From the NCBI RefSeq assembly GCF_000374565.1, contig NZ_KB894690.1, forward strand, positions 1 through 64,000: a stretch of 64,000 nt of DNA, written 5' to 3'. The DNA is from Siminovitchia fordii DSM 16014 = CIP 108821. GTDB lineage: Bacteria > Bacillota > Bacilli > Bacillales > Bacillaceae_C. Under the pieces are notes generated by a model. That model searched no databases and was not told the DNA's origin. It worked only from the letters and a program-made list of their open reading frames with translations. This document shows positions 8,903 to 18,889 of this stretch, in pieces (the stretch's first letter is position 1; every line of letters begins with the position of its first letter). The position numbers and the translations under genes were made by a program.

Positions 8903-9642
8903 GAAAAGAAACCTCCCATCCATCGCACCAAGTGTATAAAGCTTTGAATATTTTTCTCCAGATCTTCAGGAATGAACCGCTGCGCCACTACGACAAGCGT
9001 ATTCATCATAACATGAGCGATGATCGGAACGATAATTCTTTTCGTCTGTACATACAAAAAAGCAAAAACAAATCCCATCGCTGTATATAAAATCAAGTGG
9101 ATCGGTTCCATGTGCGCAAAAGCAAAAATGATAGAACTGATGACAGCTGCCATTCCGAAAGGCAGCCGGTTATAGAGCGTCCCGAAGATGACCTTTCTAA
9201 AAACGATCTCCTCCAGAATCGGCCCAATAATGGAGCTGATCAAAACAATTCCAGGAAAAAGGTCAATCAACTGTAAAATTTCCTGCGTATTTTCCGAGCC
9301 CGGCTTTACACCAATCATCTGTTCAATAGCTACCGCGATGATCTGTGCAAAAAAAGCCAAGAAAATTCCGCCTATCGCCCAAACAAGGGACAAGCCGAAT
9401 GAAAGAGGTTCAGCACGCTCAATTTTATTGTGCCTTTCACTTTTTCTAAGCAGAAGTAGCACGATGGCCAGGCCGACAAAAAAGCTGAAAACGAGCCAGT
9501 ACCCTGTCGCTTGGATTTCTGCTTCCCTAGGAGGAAGGTCGAAGCCTTTTACACCGATCGCATAAAAAAGCGGCATGCCGATAAAAACGGACAATTGCAT
9601 AGCAATATAGGTCAGTACAATATAAACGTATTTTTTATTCAT
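8899..9642 (-). CDS. ydiL: CPBP family intramembrane glutamic/metallo-endopeptidase YdiL
   Basis: A 247-residue polytopic membrane protein of the CPBP (CaaX-protease and bacteriocin-processing, Abi) family. The three catalytic motifs are present: EEIVFRK (about residues 144-150), FAHMEPIH (173-180) and HVMMNT (209-214). About seven hydrophobic segments are predicted. Family members cleave substrates within or near the membrane; the substrate here is unknown. It is co-transcribed with ydiK and divergent from groESL in the broad layout, though several other genes have been inserted between them compared with B. subtilis, where groES follows ydiL directly. Confidence 0.9.
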   Translation of the reverse strand: MNKKYVYIVLTYIAMQLSVFIGMPLFYAIGVKGFDLPPREAEIQATGYWLVFSFFVGLAIVLLLLRKSERHNKIERAEPLSFGLSLVWAIGGIFLAFFAQIIAVAIEQMIGVKPGSENTQEILQLIDLFPGIVLISSIIGPILEEIVFRKVIFGTLYNRLPFGMAAVISSIIFAFAHMEPIHLILYTAMGFVFAFLYVQTKRIIVPIIAHVMMNTLVVVAQRFIPEDLEKNIQSFIHLVRWMGGFFS

Positions 9643-9722
9643 AAAGTTTTAGTCCCTTTCAACGATATAAAAACCGCAAATCCCATTTTACTAATAAACA
9701 CAAAGGGATTCAAATCGTGCGT

Positions 9723-10628
9723 TTATACTCCTATGAGATAGAGAATATATGGAATGGTCAGCAGGCTGACCATTGTCGTTATGAAGGTTGTGAATGATAC
9801 GAGATCTGGCTCTGTATCAAATTGGATTGCCAGCAAAGTCGTATTGGCTGCGGCCGGCATGGATGCCTGGATGAAAAGCACTGCTTTGATCAAGTCATCC
9901 ATGGGCAGGAAATATAAGATAAGAAGTGCGATCAAAGGAGACAAAATCATCCGAATCCCGACAGTGGCAGAAACAAATCGGTAAGCGACACGCTTTCTTT
10001 GCATGGCGGCCAACTGCATTCCGAGTACAAGCATCACTGTCGGAATGGAAGCATCTGCAACAAGTTCAACAGCATTCATAATAGTTCCGGGCAGATCGAT
10101 AGAAAGAAGCTGCAAAGTTAGACCGAACACCGCTCCATAAATGACAGGCATTTTTACCACCTGCATGACTGCATCCCGGATTGATGCGTTTTCCTTTCCA
10201 CCAATCGACGCCACTAGGATTCCTATCGAATTCATCAAAAAAGACTGAAAGACCATCATGATGACGGCGTAATCGAAGGCAACCGCTCCAAGAGCAAACA
10301 ATACGACCGGAGCCCCGTAATTACCACTGTTCATAAATGCTCCGCCAAGTATCATCGCCGAAAGTTTCGGTCTATCAGACCGCATGATCAAGCCTGCAAC
10401 CCATGTGACCACAATGAGAACAAGTGATAAAAGGCAGCAAAACATGAAAATATAAATATAGTCCATGGTGACTTCATTCTTATAAAACGTTCGGAAGGCA
10501 AGAAATGGCGACATCAAATAAAGCGCCACTTTTGAAATCGACTTTATATCAAATCCAATCAGCTTTTGCCCAAGCCAACCTGCAAAAAATATTAAAAATA
10601 CTGGTAAAACGATAAGAAGTAAATCCAC
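9723..10628 (-). CDS. AEC family (auxin efflux carrier type) transporter
   Basis: A 301-residue membrane protein with about ten hydrophobic segments in two five-helix halves. It fits the AEC/BART family (Bacillus YwkB-like): the N-terminus LPVFLIFFAGWLGQKL, the central GGAFMNSGNYGAPV and the C-terminal ASMPAAANTTLLA are typical. Members export or import organic acids such as malate, but no substrate can be read from the sequence. It is a single gene between ydiL and the amino acid ABC operon, on the same strand, and interrupts the order known from B. subtilis. Confidence 0.85.
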   Translation of the reverse strand: MDLLLIVLPVFLIFFAGWLGQKLIGFDIKSISKVALYLMSPFLAFRTFYKNEVTMDYIYIFMFCCLLSLVLIVVTWVAGLIMRSDRPKLSAMILGGAFMNSGNYGAPVVLFALGAVAFDYAVIMMVFQSFLMNSIGILVASIGGKENASIRDAVMQVVKMPVIYGAVFGLTLQLLSIDLPGTIMNAVELVADASIPTVMLVLGMQLAAMQRKRVAYRFVSATVGIRMILSPLIALLILYFLPMDDLIKAVLFIQASMPAAANTTLLAIQFDTEPDLVSFTTFITTMVSLLTIPYILYLIGV

Positions 10629-10936
10629 GGGCAGTTCATCTCCATCACTTTCACTTACTCTATCATATCAAATTAAGAAGAAAGACTGTTTAAAAGTATC
10701 TAAAATAAAATCAGGCAAGGAAAAATAAATAGTTTTTTCCTCACCTGATCTTACTTATTATTTATGAACATGCTGTACGTGATTGATATAAACCAATGCT
10801 GCATCTTTAGTGTTAGGAATCGTACATTCAGTAGCAAAAACATACTTTGTTGCCACTGAAATCTGCCTTCTAGAGCCTCACGGGGAATTGGTATCGTACC
10901 CCATTCATACTGTTATCTCACTCTTGGGATTCAGAC
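10629..10936. other. Intergenic with terminator and a possible decayed reading frame
   Basis: Besides the terminator at 10695-10748, the minus strand from about 10890 to 10757 reads like broken coding sequence (YEWGTIPIPREALEG in one frame, then VATKYVFATECTIPNTKDAA in another, ending HVQHVHK and a stop). The frames join at about 10860. The family was not recognised. Confidence 0.35.
10695..10748 (-). terminator. Terminator of the amino acid ABC operon
   Basis: On the minus strand TCAGGTGAGGAAAAA pairs with TTTTTCCTTGCCTGA, followed by TTTTATTTTAG. It lies about 190 nt beyond the ATPase gene. Confidence 0.7.
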
Positions 10937-11659
10937 TTATAACACCTTACTCAAAAACGCCTTCGTTCTATCGCTTGTCGGCGAACCGAAAATCTGTTCA
11001 GGGGGCCCTTCTTCAATCAAATAGCCTTGGTCCATGAATAACACACGGTCTCCCATTTCTCTAGCAAACCCCATTTCGTGGGTCACAACAACCATGGTCA
11101 TTCCATCCATTGCCAACTGCTTCATAACATCAAGGACTTCTTTGACCATTTCCGGATCCAGTGCGGATGTAGGTTCGTCAAACAGCATGATTTTCGGCTT
11201 CATCGCCAATGCCCTGGCAATGGCCACCCTTTGCATCTGTCCGCCCGACAATTGTTCCGGATAGGCCTTCGCTTTGTCGCCGAGACCCACTTTTTGAAGC
11301 AGTTGATGTGCCAGTTCTTCGGCGTCACGAGGATTCATCCTCCTGATTTTTATCGGAGAAATCGTGATATTATCGAGGACGGTCATATGAGGAAAGAGAT
11401 TGAACTGCTGAAAAACCATTCCCACTTCTTTCCGGATTTCGTTGATATCCGTGGTTGGATCATTTACTTTGACACCGTCAATATAAATGGAACCATCCGT
11501 GATATCCTCCAACAGGTTGATGCAGCGAAGAAAGGTACTCTTTCCCGAGCCGCTTGGCCCAATGACACAGATGACTTCTTTTTCATTCACTTCATAGTCG
11601 ATTCCTTTTAAAACTTTCAGATCACCGAACGACTTATGCAGCCCTTGTATTTTAATCAT
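10937..11659 (-). CDS. Polar amino acid ABC transporter, ATP-binding protein
   Basis: A 240-residue cytoplasmic ATPase that powers uptake by the neighbouring permease and binding protein. Walker [10 protein letters not shown] (about 32-40), Q-loop FQQFNLFPH, signature [15 protein letters not shown], Walker [12 protein letters not shown] and the switch histidine in VVTHEMGFA are all intact. It is of the GlnQ/ArtM type. It starts 4 nt inside the permease gene (ATGA overlap) and is the last gene of the operon. Confidence 0.93.
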   Translation of the reverse strand: MIKIQGLHKSFGDLKVLKGIDYEVNEKEVICVIGPSGSGKSTFLRCINLLEDITDGSIYIDGVKVNDPTTDINEIRKEVGMVFQQFNLFPHMTVLDNITISPIKIRRMNPRDAEELAHQLLQKVGLGDKAKAYPEQLSGGQMQRVAIARALAMKPKIMLFDEPTSALDPEMVKEVLDVMKQLAMDGMTMVVVTHEMGFAREMGDRVLFMDQGYLIEEGPPEQIFGSPTSDRTKAFLSKVL

Positions 11660-12396
11660 TTGTTCACCTCTATTGCTGAACGCCCAAATGTGAATACCCG
11701 TCTCCTTTGCCTAGGTATATAGCTATTGCTGAAACGATTTTCCACATAGGCTATCACTTTTGTAAATAACCAGGTGAGAACTAAGTATAGAATGGCTACT
11801 GTTATATATGGCTCCCAGAATCTCGCGTAAGCACCTGCCACAACTTTTCCGGCATATAACAGGTCATTTGCCGCGATAACAGTAACAAGAGATGAATCTT
11901 TCAATAATGCGATCAATTCGTTTCCAAGGGGAGGGACCATCCGCCGGAACGCCTGCGGGAGAATGATATGTTTCATAGCCACGCTTCTTGGCATTCCGAG
12001 TGATCTGGCAGCTTCCATCTGCCCTTTTTCGATCGATTGGATCCCAGCCCGTATAATCTCCGCATTATAGGCTCCGCAGTTTAATGCAAGAGCGATAGAA
12101 CCCGACACAAAGTAACCGAGGGAATGTCCAAAAATAGATGGAATCAAAGCCAAGTGGATAAGCAGGATTTGTACCAGTAAGGGTGTCCCCCGGAAAAAAT
12201 CCACATAGTATTTACAAGGATAATAGATCCATTTTCTTTTGGACAGTTTGCCCATTCCGATAAAAAGACCCAAAATGATTCCGCTTACATAACCGACAGC
12301 GGTCAGGGCAAGGGTAACCCAGAGCCCACGGATAAACAGCTCTTTGTAGCTCCAAATCATATCCAGCCGAATGTCTAAGAAATCTATTATAACCAC
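11656..12396 (-). CDS. Polar amino acid ABC transporter, permease
   Basis: A 246-residue inner membrane permease of the HisMQ/ArtQ type, with about five transmembrane helices. The cytoplasmic EAA loop is clear: [20 protein letters not shown] near residues 152-171. The reading frame opens at GTG 12396, but that GTG lies inside the GGAGGTGG ribosome binding site, so translation may start at a rarer codon a few positions on, or at ATG 12360; the N-terminal few residues are therefore uncertain. It lies 44 nt downstream of the binding-protein gene. Confidence 0.9.
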   Translation of the reverse strand: MVIIDFLDIRLDMIWSYKELFIRGLWVTLALTAVGYVSGIILGLFIGMGKLSKRKWIYYPCKYYVDFFRGTPLLVQILLIHLALIPSIFGHSLGYFVSGSIALALNCGAYNAEIIRAGIQSIEKGQMEAARSLGMPRSVAMKHIILPQAFRRMVPPLGNELIALLKDSSLVTVIAANDLLYAGKVVAGAYARFWEPYITVAILYLVLTWLFTKVIAYVENRFSNSYIPRQRRRVFTFGRSAIEVNK

Positions 12397-12440
12397 CTCC
12401 AGATTGAGTAGACGATGTTCAAGGACTAAGAAGCGACTTC

Positions 12441-13244
12441 TTACTCAACATCAAAGCCGGTGATTTCTTTCAACTTTCCGTTCTCTTTAATTTTTTCAAT
12501 TCCTTCATTTAATAGATCAACAATTTCAGTGTTACCTTTTTTGACCATTAAGCCGTAGTACTCTTTTTCCGCACTGTCGTCTTCAATAATTTCAACTTCT
12601 ACATTTGGGTTGTTTTTAATATATTCATTAACGGTGGAGTTATCTCCGACAGCTGCGTCGGCATTTCCGTTCAGTAATTCTTCAATCGCAAGCGGCATGG
12701 TTTCGGCAGCAATGATTTTAGAGCTTGTGTTGCCTTGGATTTCTTTCATCATTGTATGGCCTGTTGTGTTAATTTGAACAGAGGCCTTCTTATCCTTCAA
12801 ATCTTTAAAAGACTTGATGTCCGATCCTTTTTTTACAAGGATGACCTGGTTTGCTATATAGTATGGCTCGGTGAAATCAAACGTCTCCTCGCGCTCTTTT
12901 GTGATTGTGATGGAAGATACTGCAAAGTCCACCTCTCCATTTTCTACCGCAGGGAATAACGGCTCCCAGCCGATGTTTTTAAATTCAACTTCCACGCCAA
13001 CTTCATCTGCAACCGCTTTCACTATGTCGATATCAATACCGACAATATTGCCGTTATTATCCATATACTCCATTGGCGCATATGTAGCATCCGTTCCAAC
13101 TACGAGCTTTTTCTTGCCTTCGCTGTCGCCTTCACTTCCGCTGGCGGGTTCTGCATCATCCGATCCTCCTCCGCAGCCAAATAATAGGACAGTCAGGCTT
13201 AATAAGAGAAAACCCAGTGACCAAAAGCGTGATACTTTTTTCAT
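12441..13244 (-). CDS. Amino acid ABC transporter substrate-binding lipoprotein
   Basis: A 267-residue family 3 solute-binding protein. The signal peptide (residues 1-23) ends in the lipobox LFGC, with C24 as lipidation site and an acidic glycine/serine linker after it. The domain begins LVVGTDATYAPMEYMD and contains GIDIDIVKAVADE and DFAVSSITITKERE, characteristic of polar amino acid binding proteins. Ligand specificity (glutamine, arginine, cystine or other) is not determinable by eye. It is the first gene of the three-gene importer operon and has a consensus promoter upstream. Confidence 0.92.
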   Translation of the reverse strand: MKKVSRFWSLGFLLLSLTVLLFGCGGGSDDAEPASGSEGDSEGKKKLVVGTDATYAPMEYMDNNGNIVGIDIDIVKAVADEVGVEVEFKNIGWEPLFPAVENGEVDFAVSSITITKEREETFDFTEPYYIANQVILVKKGSDIKSFKDLKDKKASVQINTTGHTMMKEIQGNTSSKIIAAETMPLAIEELLNGNADAAVGDNSTVNEYIKNNPNVEVEIIEDDSAEKEYYGLMVKKGNTEIVDLLNEGIEKIKENGKLKEITGFDVE

Positions 13245-13318
13245 AATGCTTTTCCCCCTTATTTTTTCTGCATCATCTGAAGGTAACTATTTTTCTGCCA
13301 CTTCAGATGATTACCACA

Positions 13319-13347
13319 ATTATAAGCGAATTGATAGAGTGAATCAA
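13319..13347 (-). promoter_or_regulatory. Sigma-A promoter of the amino acid ABC operon
   Basis: On the minus strand TTGATT (13347-13342) and TATAAT (13324-13319) are spaced 17 bp, about 75 nt before the binding-protein start codon. Confidence 0.7.
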
Positions 13348-13566
13348 TATGACAATTATTTTTGAAAAATGTGTTCCAGTATGCCTGATCAGCACTTTAA
13401 CGCGTCTCCGCGGCGGGGGTCAGACCCCGGCAGGGGAAGGGCTAAAGTATTGATTGTTTGCGGAGAATAGTTTATTGGGCCGCAAAACCACCGCTTTCCG
13501 ACAAATTGCCACTAAAGGCAAACTCGAATTTTGGAGAAACTTTTTTAAAAAATAAGTGGTTAACGC
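13348..13566. other. Spacer before groESL with a GGGGTCAGACCCC palindrome
   Basis: No gene was seen. A perfect GGGGTC-A-GACCCC inverted repeat lies near 13414-13426, GC-rich in an otherwise AT-rich spacer. A similar string (GGGGACTGACCCC) lies at the IS3 remnant near 8411, so it may be a leftover of mobile DNA. Confidence 0.45.
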
Positions 13567-13598
13567 TTGCAAATGGAAAACAAATTATTTAATATAAT
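13567..13598 (+). promoter_or_regulatory. groESL promoter
   Basis: A perfect TATAAT at 13593-13598 lies 7 bp before the CIRCE operator. The best -35 match is TTGCAA at 13567-13572, which leaves a 20-bp spacer, longer than usual; TTTAAT at 13588-13593 with a 15-bp spacer is the alternative. Confidence 0.6.
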
Positions 13599-13605
13599 AC
13601 TTGTG

Positions 13606-13632
13606 TTAGCACTCGTTGAGTTAGAGTGCTAA
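13606..13632 (+). promoter_or_regulatory. CIRCE operator (HrcA binding site)
   Basis: A perfect inverted repeat TTAGCACTC - 9 nt - GAGTGCTAA, the exact CIRCE consensus. It covers the groESL transcription start, so HrcA represses groESL and heat relieves it. hrcA itself is not in this window. Confidence 0.97.
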
Positions 13633-13671
13633 GATAAAATCTACATACACTTTTTAAGGAGGTTGTTTCAC

Positions 13672-13956
13672 TTGTTAAAACCACTTGGGGATCGCGTAAT
13701 CATTGAACTGGTGGAGTCAGAGGAGAAAACTGCAAGCGGCATTGTTCTTCCGGATTCTGCGAAGGAAAAACCGCAGGAAGGAAAAGTAGTTGCTGTTGGA
13801 ACAGGACGTGTTCTTGACAGCGGCGAGCGTGTTGCACCTGAAGTATCCGAGGGCGACAGCATCATTTTCTCTAAATACGCTGGAACAGAAGTGAAATACC
13901 AAGGTACTGAATACTTAATTTTACGTGAGTCTGACATATTGGCTGTTATCGGCTGA
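13672..13956 (+). CDS. groES: Co-chaperonin GroES
   Basis: A 94-residue heptameric lid of the GroEL folding chamber. It begins [12 protein letters not shown], contains the mobile loop [20 protein letters not shown] (about 17-36) and ends [12 protein letters not shown]. The start is a TTG at 13672 with AAGGAGG at 13656-13662 spaced 9 nt; the upstream TTG at 13663 overlaps that site. The CIRCE operator in the leader shows HrcA control. groEL follows after 57 nt. Confidence 0.96.
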   Translation: MLKPLGDRVIIELVESEEKTASGIVLPDSAKEKPQEGKVVAVGTGRVLDSGERVAPEVSEGDSIIFSKYAGTEVKYQGTEYLILRESDILAVIG

Positions 13957-14013
13957 TAAAAAGAACGTTTTTATATGAGAGAAATCAATTTAAATGACAG
14001 GGAGGATATTTAA

Positions 14014-15648
<1,635 letters not shown>

Positions 15649-15723
15649 GCGAAGCCTGAACCCCTTGATACACAAGGGTTTGACGGCAACGAATTATAAT
15701 CAACAACATTCCAACAACATTTT

Positions 15724-15768
15724 AAAAACATCCTTCCACTCAAATTGTTGTGTGAAGGATGTTTTTCT
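15724..15768 (+). terminator. Terminator of groESL
   Basis: AAAAACATCCTTC-CAC pairs with GTGTGAAGGATGTTTTT, a long stem that ends in a T run. It sits 75 nt after groEL, so the genes beyond need their own promoter. Confidence 0.85.
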
Positions 15769-15903
15769 TATCTGGTTTAAAATAAAGATAAGTTGGGAAG
15801 TAATGAAAAAGACAACGGTATTTCATGTGGATTTTATAAAGATTTGTCTCTTTAGATATGCTCAATCAAAGATTTTTCCTATACTATACCTTTACCGGTT
15901 ATG

Positions 15904-15932
15904 TTGACATGTTTTTGTGCATATTATATAAT
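15904..15932 (+). promoter_or_regulatory. Consensus promoter of the AbiF-associated RNA
   Basis: TTGACA at 15904-15909 and TATAAT at 15927-15932 with a 17-bp spacer, a full match to the sigma-A consensus and therefore expected to be strong and constitutive. Predicted start near A15939. Confidence 0.85.
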
Positions 15933-15938
15933 GATCTT

Positions 15939-15980
15939 AGCGATCAGGCCCAGATCCTTACGAGGACTGGGCTATTTTTA
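15939..15980 (+). ncRNA. Short structured RNA upstream of the AbiF-like gene (abiF-type RNA)
   Basis: The predicted transcript, about 40 nt, carries one strong hairpin: GCCCAG (15948-15953) pairs with CTGGGC (15967-15972), TCCT (15955-15958) with AGGA (15963-15966), A15954 is bulged, and the loop is TACG, a UNCG-type tetraloop. The T-rich ATTTTTAT follows, so the hairpin doubles as an intrinsic terminator. The 5' UAGC just before can pair with the GCUA closing the hairpin (15971-15974), a possible alternative or pseudoknot pairing. A conserved abiF RNA motif upstream of Abi_2/AbiF genes is known from comparative genomics; that this is an instance is inferred from position and form. Confidence 0.65.
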
Positions 15981-15995
15981 TGGAGATGAAGACGT

Positions 15996-16961
15996 TTGAA
16001 ACCTTTTAAAACTCATAGACAACAATTGGGAATCTTACGTGACCGTGGTTTAGAAGTTAAAAATGGATCAACAGCATTGAGAATACTCGAAAAAGAAGGA
16101 TATTATGCTTTGATAAATGGGTATAAGGATCTTTTTCTTAAATTAGATACTCAAGGTAAACCACTTGATCCAGAGGAATATAAAAAAGGTACAACCTTTG
16201 ATGAAATATATCAGCTTTATTCTTTTGATCGAAGTTTGAGAAACTTAATATTAGAATATATATTAATGTTTGAAAGTAGTATTAAAGCAAAAATTTCTTA
16301 TCGTTTTTCGGAGAAGTATAAAGAACAGCATGCTTATTTAGTATTGAAGAATTATACTCGTAATCCTGATCAATTAAAAAACGTACTTGATTTAATATCA
16401 ACAATTTCAAATACTATATCAAAAAAAGGTAAAGCAAAAGGTGAGAATCCAATAAAACATTATTTGGATTTTCATGATGGTGTTCCGCTATGGGTTTTAG
16501 TAAATTATTTAACATTAGGCAATATCAATTATTTTTACATGTGTCTCACTGATAGTTTACAGAACACTATCGCTAAGGACTTTGCAATAAACTTTAATAG
16601 AGATTACCAACAAAATTGCCAAATAACACCGGCTATAATTTTGGATGTACTAAAAATGGCGAATTTCTTTAGAAATGTATGTGCTCATGAAGAAAGAATG
16701 TATAGCTTTAGTGTACACAACCCACCCAGAAACGCTCAAATTGGAAAAATATTAGGCATTCCACGAAATCATATAAATAATGGAAGGTTGTTTACCTTGA
16801 TAACGTTCCTTAAACTTGTTTTACCTAGAAAAGATCATAAGCAACTCATTAAAGAAATTAAACTGCTCTTTAATGAATATGAAAATAAATTTACATCTGT
16901 AAGCTTCGATGATATTCTTTTTAAAATGGGCTTTCGGTATAATTGGGAAACGAGATTTTAG
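15996..16961 (+). CDS. Abi_2 (AbiD/AbiF) family HEPN protein, predicted RNase toxin of phage defence
   Basis: A 321-residue protein of the Abi_2 family. The N-terminal segment KPFKTHRQQLGILRDRGL and the ILEKEGYYALINGYK block, then VPLWVLVNYLTLGNINYFY (about 163-181), are typical. The HEPN ribonuclease motif R-N-x3-H is intact as RNVCAH, R226 to H231. Lactococcal AbiD/AbiF proteins block phage by abortive infection, and recent work links AbiF proteins with a small antitoxin-like RNA and with the origin of Cas13. The start is TTG 15996 with GGAG at 15982-15985; no ATG fits. The gene is much richer in AT than groEL and next to a broken integrase, so it was probably acquired. Its length is close to known AbiF proteins (about 340). 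Confidence 0.88.
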   Translation: MKPFKTHRQQLGILRDRGLEVKNGSTALRILEKEGYYALINGYKDLFLKLDTQGKPLDPEEYKKGTTFDEIYQLYSFDRSLRNLILEYILMFESSIKAKISYRFSEKYKEQHAYLVLKNYTRNPDQLKNVLDLISTISNTISKKGKAKGENPIKHYLDFHDGVPLWVLVNYLTLGNINYFYMCLTDSLQNTIAKDFAINFNRDYQQNCQITPAIILDVLKMANFFRNVCAHEERMYSFSVHNPPRNAQIGKILGIPRNHINNGRLFTLITFLKLVLPRKDHKQLIKEIKLLFNEYENKFTSVSFDDILFKMGFRYNWETRF

Positions 16962-16978
16962 TATCAATATATAGGTTT

Positions 16979-17017
16979 AAAAAAGACCCTCATAAAAATG
17001 GTGGTCTTTTTTTAGAA
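16979..17017 (+). terminator. Terminator of the AbiF-like gene
   Basis: AAAAAAGACC (16979-16988) pairs with GGTCTTTTTTT (17004-17014), followed by T residues. It starts 18 nt after the stop. Confidence 0.85.
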
Positions 17018-17021
17018 TATA

Positions 17022-17052
17022 CCCGTTTTGAACGATTGTTTCAAAACGGGTT
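17022..17052. repeat. Perfect 12-bp inverted repeat beside the integrase remnant
   Basis: ACCCGTTTTGAA at 17022-17033 and TTCAAAACGGGT at 17041-17052 are exact inverse copies around a 7-nt loop. Neither side has a clean T tract, so it is not a typical terminator. Its position between the AbiF terminator and the integrase end would suit a recombination site or a regulatory hairpin. Confidence 0.6.
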
Positions 17053-17110
17053 GGTTTCATTTTGCGAATGGTTTTGAAGGTTTTCTGAAGCTTCATTATC
17101 GTGTTGTTTT

Positions 17111-17720
17111 CTACGTTTCGATATTTATAACCTGATCCATTAACTGACTAAATCGTTCTGCATCTTTTTCTCGAACTGGTTTGGTAATATGCAAATATAT
17201 CCTCTTTGTAATCTCGTCATTCGCATGTCCCAAACGTTTCATGATTCGTTCTAATTCCACACCTGCTTCCGCCAATAAAGACGTATGTGTATGACGGAAG
17301 GCATGTGGACTCAAATGAGGATTCATATTTGCAATGCGTAGAATCCGATTCATTCGATGTTGAACAAATTTAATATAATGAGGATAACCGGGATACTTAT
17401 TGCTATTAACAAAAATGAAATCTTCGTCGTGATAATCTTCTCCTGTAGCTTCTTTTAATTGCTCGTTATATGCTATGACATTTTGCAAAGCTTCATATAC
17501 GACCGGATCTATGTCAATGATTCTTCTCGATGCCTTATTCTTGGTTGTGACCAATTTATAATCCTTTAATATGTTCTTTGGATTATAGAGAGTCTTGTTA
17601 ATATTGAGGAAGTAAGTGCCATCTTCTTCAAATACATCTGTAATCTTCAAAGTGCACAATTCTCCTACTCGTAATCACAGTATATGCCAATGTCAAGAAT
17701 ATTTCGTAATCATGCCGTAA
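17111..17720 (-). pseudogene. Tyrosine recombinase/integrase, C-terminal part, frameshifted
   Basis: The open frame (17659-17111) contains the catalytic domain of a phage/ICE-type integrase: TLKITDV, HAFRHTHTSLL (H-x-x-R), LGHANDEITKRIYLH with the tyrosine nucleophile near the end, and the catalytic lysine region. The box I arginine is present upstream but in a different frame: LTLAYTG and LRVGELCTLKITDV are joined by one extra base near 17680. The N-terminal DNA-binding half is absent. The gene is therefore dead. It marks the edge of an element integrated downstream of groEL. Confidence 0.85.
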
Positions 17721-17806
17721 TGACCTGGTTGGGATATGGCACAGTGATTAAGGGTGAATCTATCATTACATACAAGAAACCGAAACGTATAAGAAATGGA
17801 GGGAAT

Positions 17807-18058
17807 ATGGGCTTGTCTAGCAGAAAAAATCAACAGGAGAATCTGGAAGACTGCCTAAAAGAGGAAGACCCTTTTGGGTTAGACGAAGACTTGGAAATTG
17901 TCATTTTCCGGTGCCTGGATTGCAATACAACCGATGAAGTTCCCGAATATATTATCGGCGAATTTAGTGTGGACTTAAACAAAGGAGAAGAAGTGAAATT
18001 ACATTGCCCAAAGTGTAATAGCACCATGATTGATGCGAGAGAGAACCCAATTGATTAA
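17807..18058 (+). CDS. Small zinc-ribbon-like protein, unknown function
   Basis: An 83-residue acidic protein. Two CxxC knuckles (CLDC near residues 36-39 and CPKC near 67-70) about 30 residues apart form a probable zinc ribbon. No family was recognised. The ATG at 17807 has GGAGGG at 17799-17803; the frame extends upstream to 17684 but that part overlaps the integrase remnant and has no good start. It lies just outside the integrase remnant, on the opposite strand, and may be cargo of the same element. Confidence 0.6.
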   Translation: MGLSSRKNQQENLEDCLKEEDPFGLDEDLEIVIFRCLDCNTTDEVPEYIIGEFSVDLNKGEEVKLHCPKCNSTMIDARENPID

Positions 18059-18889
18059 TCATCACTTGGGTCGTGAGTTAGTCGCGTAAGCGATTTTGTT
18101 CTTCCAAATCCGATACATTTTACAATCCTCTCTCTGATGTGTGTGTATTATCTTTATAGATAGAAGGGAAATATTAATTTTAGGATGTTTTTAAGTAAGG
18201 ATTTGTAAATTCTTATAATAATAGATAGGGTGTGACAATTGACCATCTTAACATTATTTTCTTTTGAGAGGTTCAACGATTGGAACTGTACTGCTAATGT
18301 TTGCCCTAGGTCATAGGCTAGAAAAACAGTGGAATGGCGTCTAGTTTGTGTTGCCCTCAATTTGAAAAAGTGGGCAACGCAGATCTAAAAATCCCAAATA
18401 GCTGGTTAAAAGGTACTGCATACAGAACTGTATACCCATCAAGGGCATAAAAATAAGCAAAAAAATATAAAAAGGGAAAGACTGACTCCACAAGTCTTTA
18501 AAAACTCCCTTTTGAATCAGCTTTTTTTTACTTGGATTCATTTTAACTAGTTTTGTGTAGCGGATTCATTATTTTTTTAAAATTAACGAACGGATGCTTC
18601 ACAGCGTTCATTGTATTTTTTTAAGTTATAGGATTTAGTATCCATTTCTTTACTATATCTATTAATACTCAATGCCTCTTTGAACTAGATATTTCATATC
18701 AAGATGTAAGACCTCTCAAATCCCCGTCTCTCCATATCAAGCTGTGGACAGCACGCCGCCTGCCTGCTCTTTCTTCTATAAAAATGGCTTATCGCTATGA
18801 TAAGGCTATTTAATCAAGGTACTTCAAACCGTTTGCCTAAATCCACCGTTATTTATAATGATAGAGTATTTTTGGAAGGAGATAGAAAA
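18059..18889. other. 830-nt spacer without a convincing gene
   Basis: AT-rich. A minus-strand frame at 18541-18341 would encode a 66-residue hydrophobic peptide (NPSKKKLIQKGVFKD then FYIFLLIFMPLMGIQF), but no ribosome binding site precedes it, so it is not called. A GTTGCCC/GGGCAAC hairpin lies near 18349-18374. A GCTTATCG/ATAAGGC hairpin lies near 18786-18806, shortly before the next gene. Confidence 0.4.

Noticed and set aside
17111-17659. Complete functional integrase
   Set aside because: It lacks the N-terminal half, and the box I arginine is out of frame.
18341-18541. Minus-strand 66-residue hydrophobic frame
   Set aside because: There is no ribosome binding site and the end overlaps a hairpin; a real small membrane protein cannot be excluded but is not supported.
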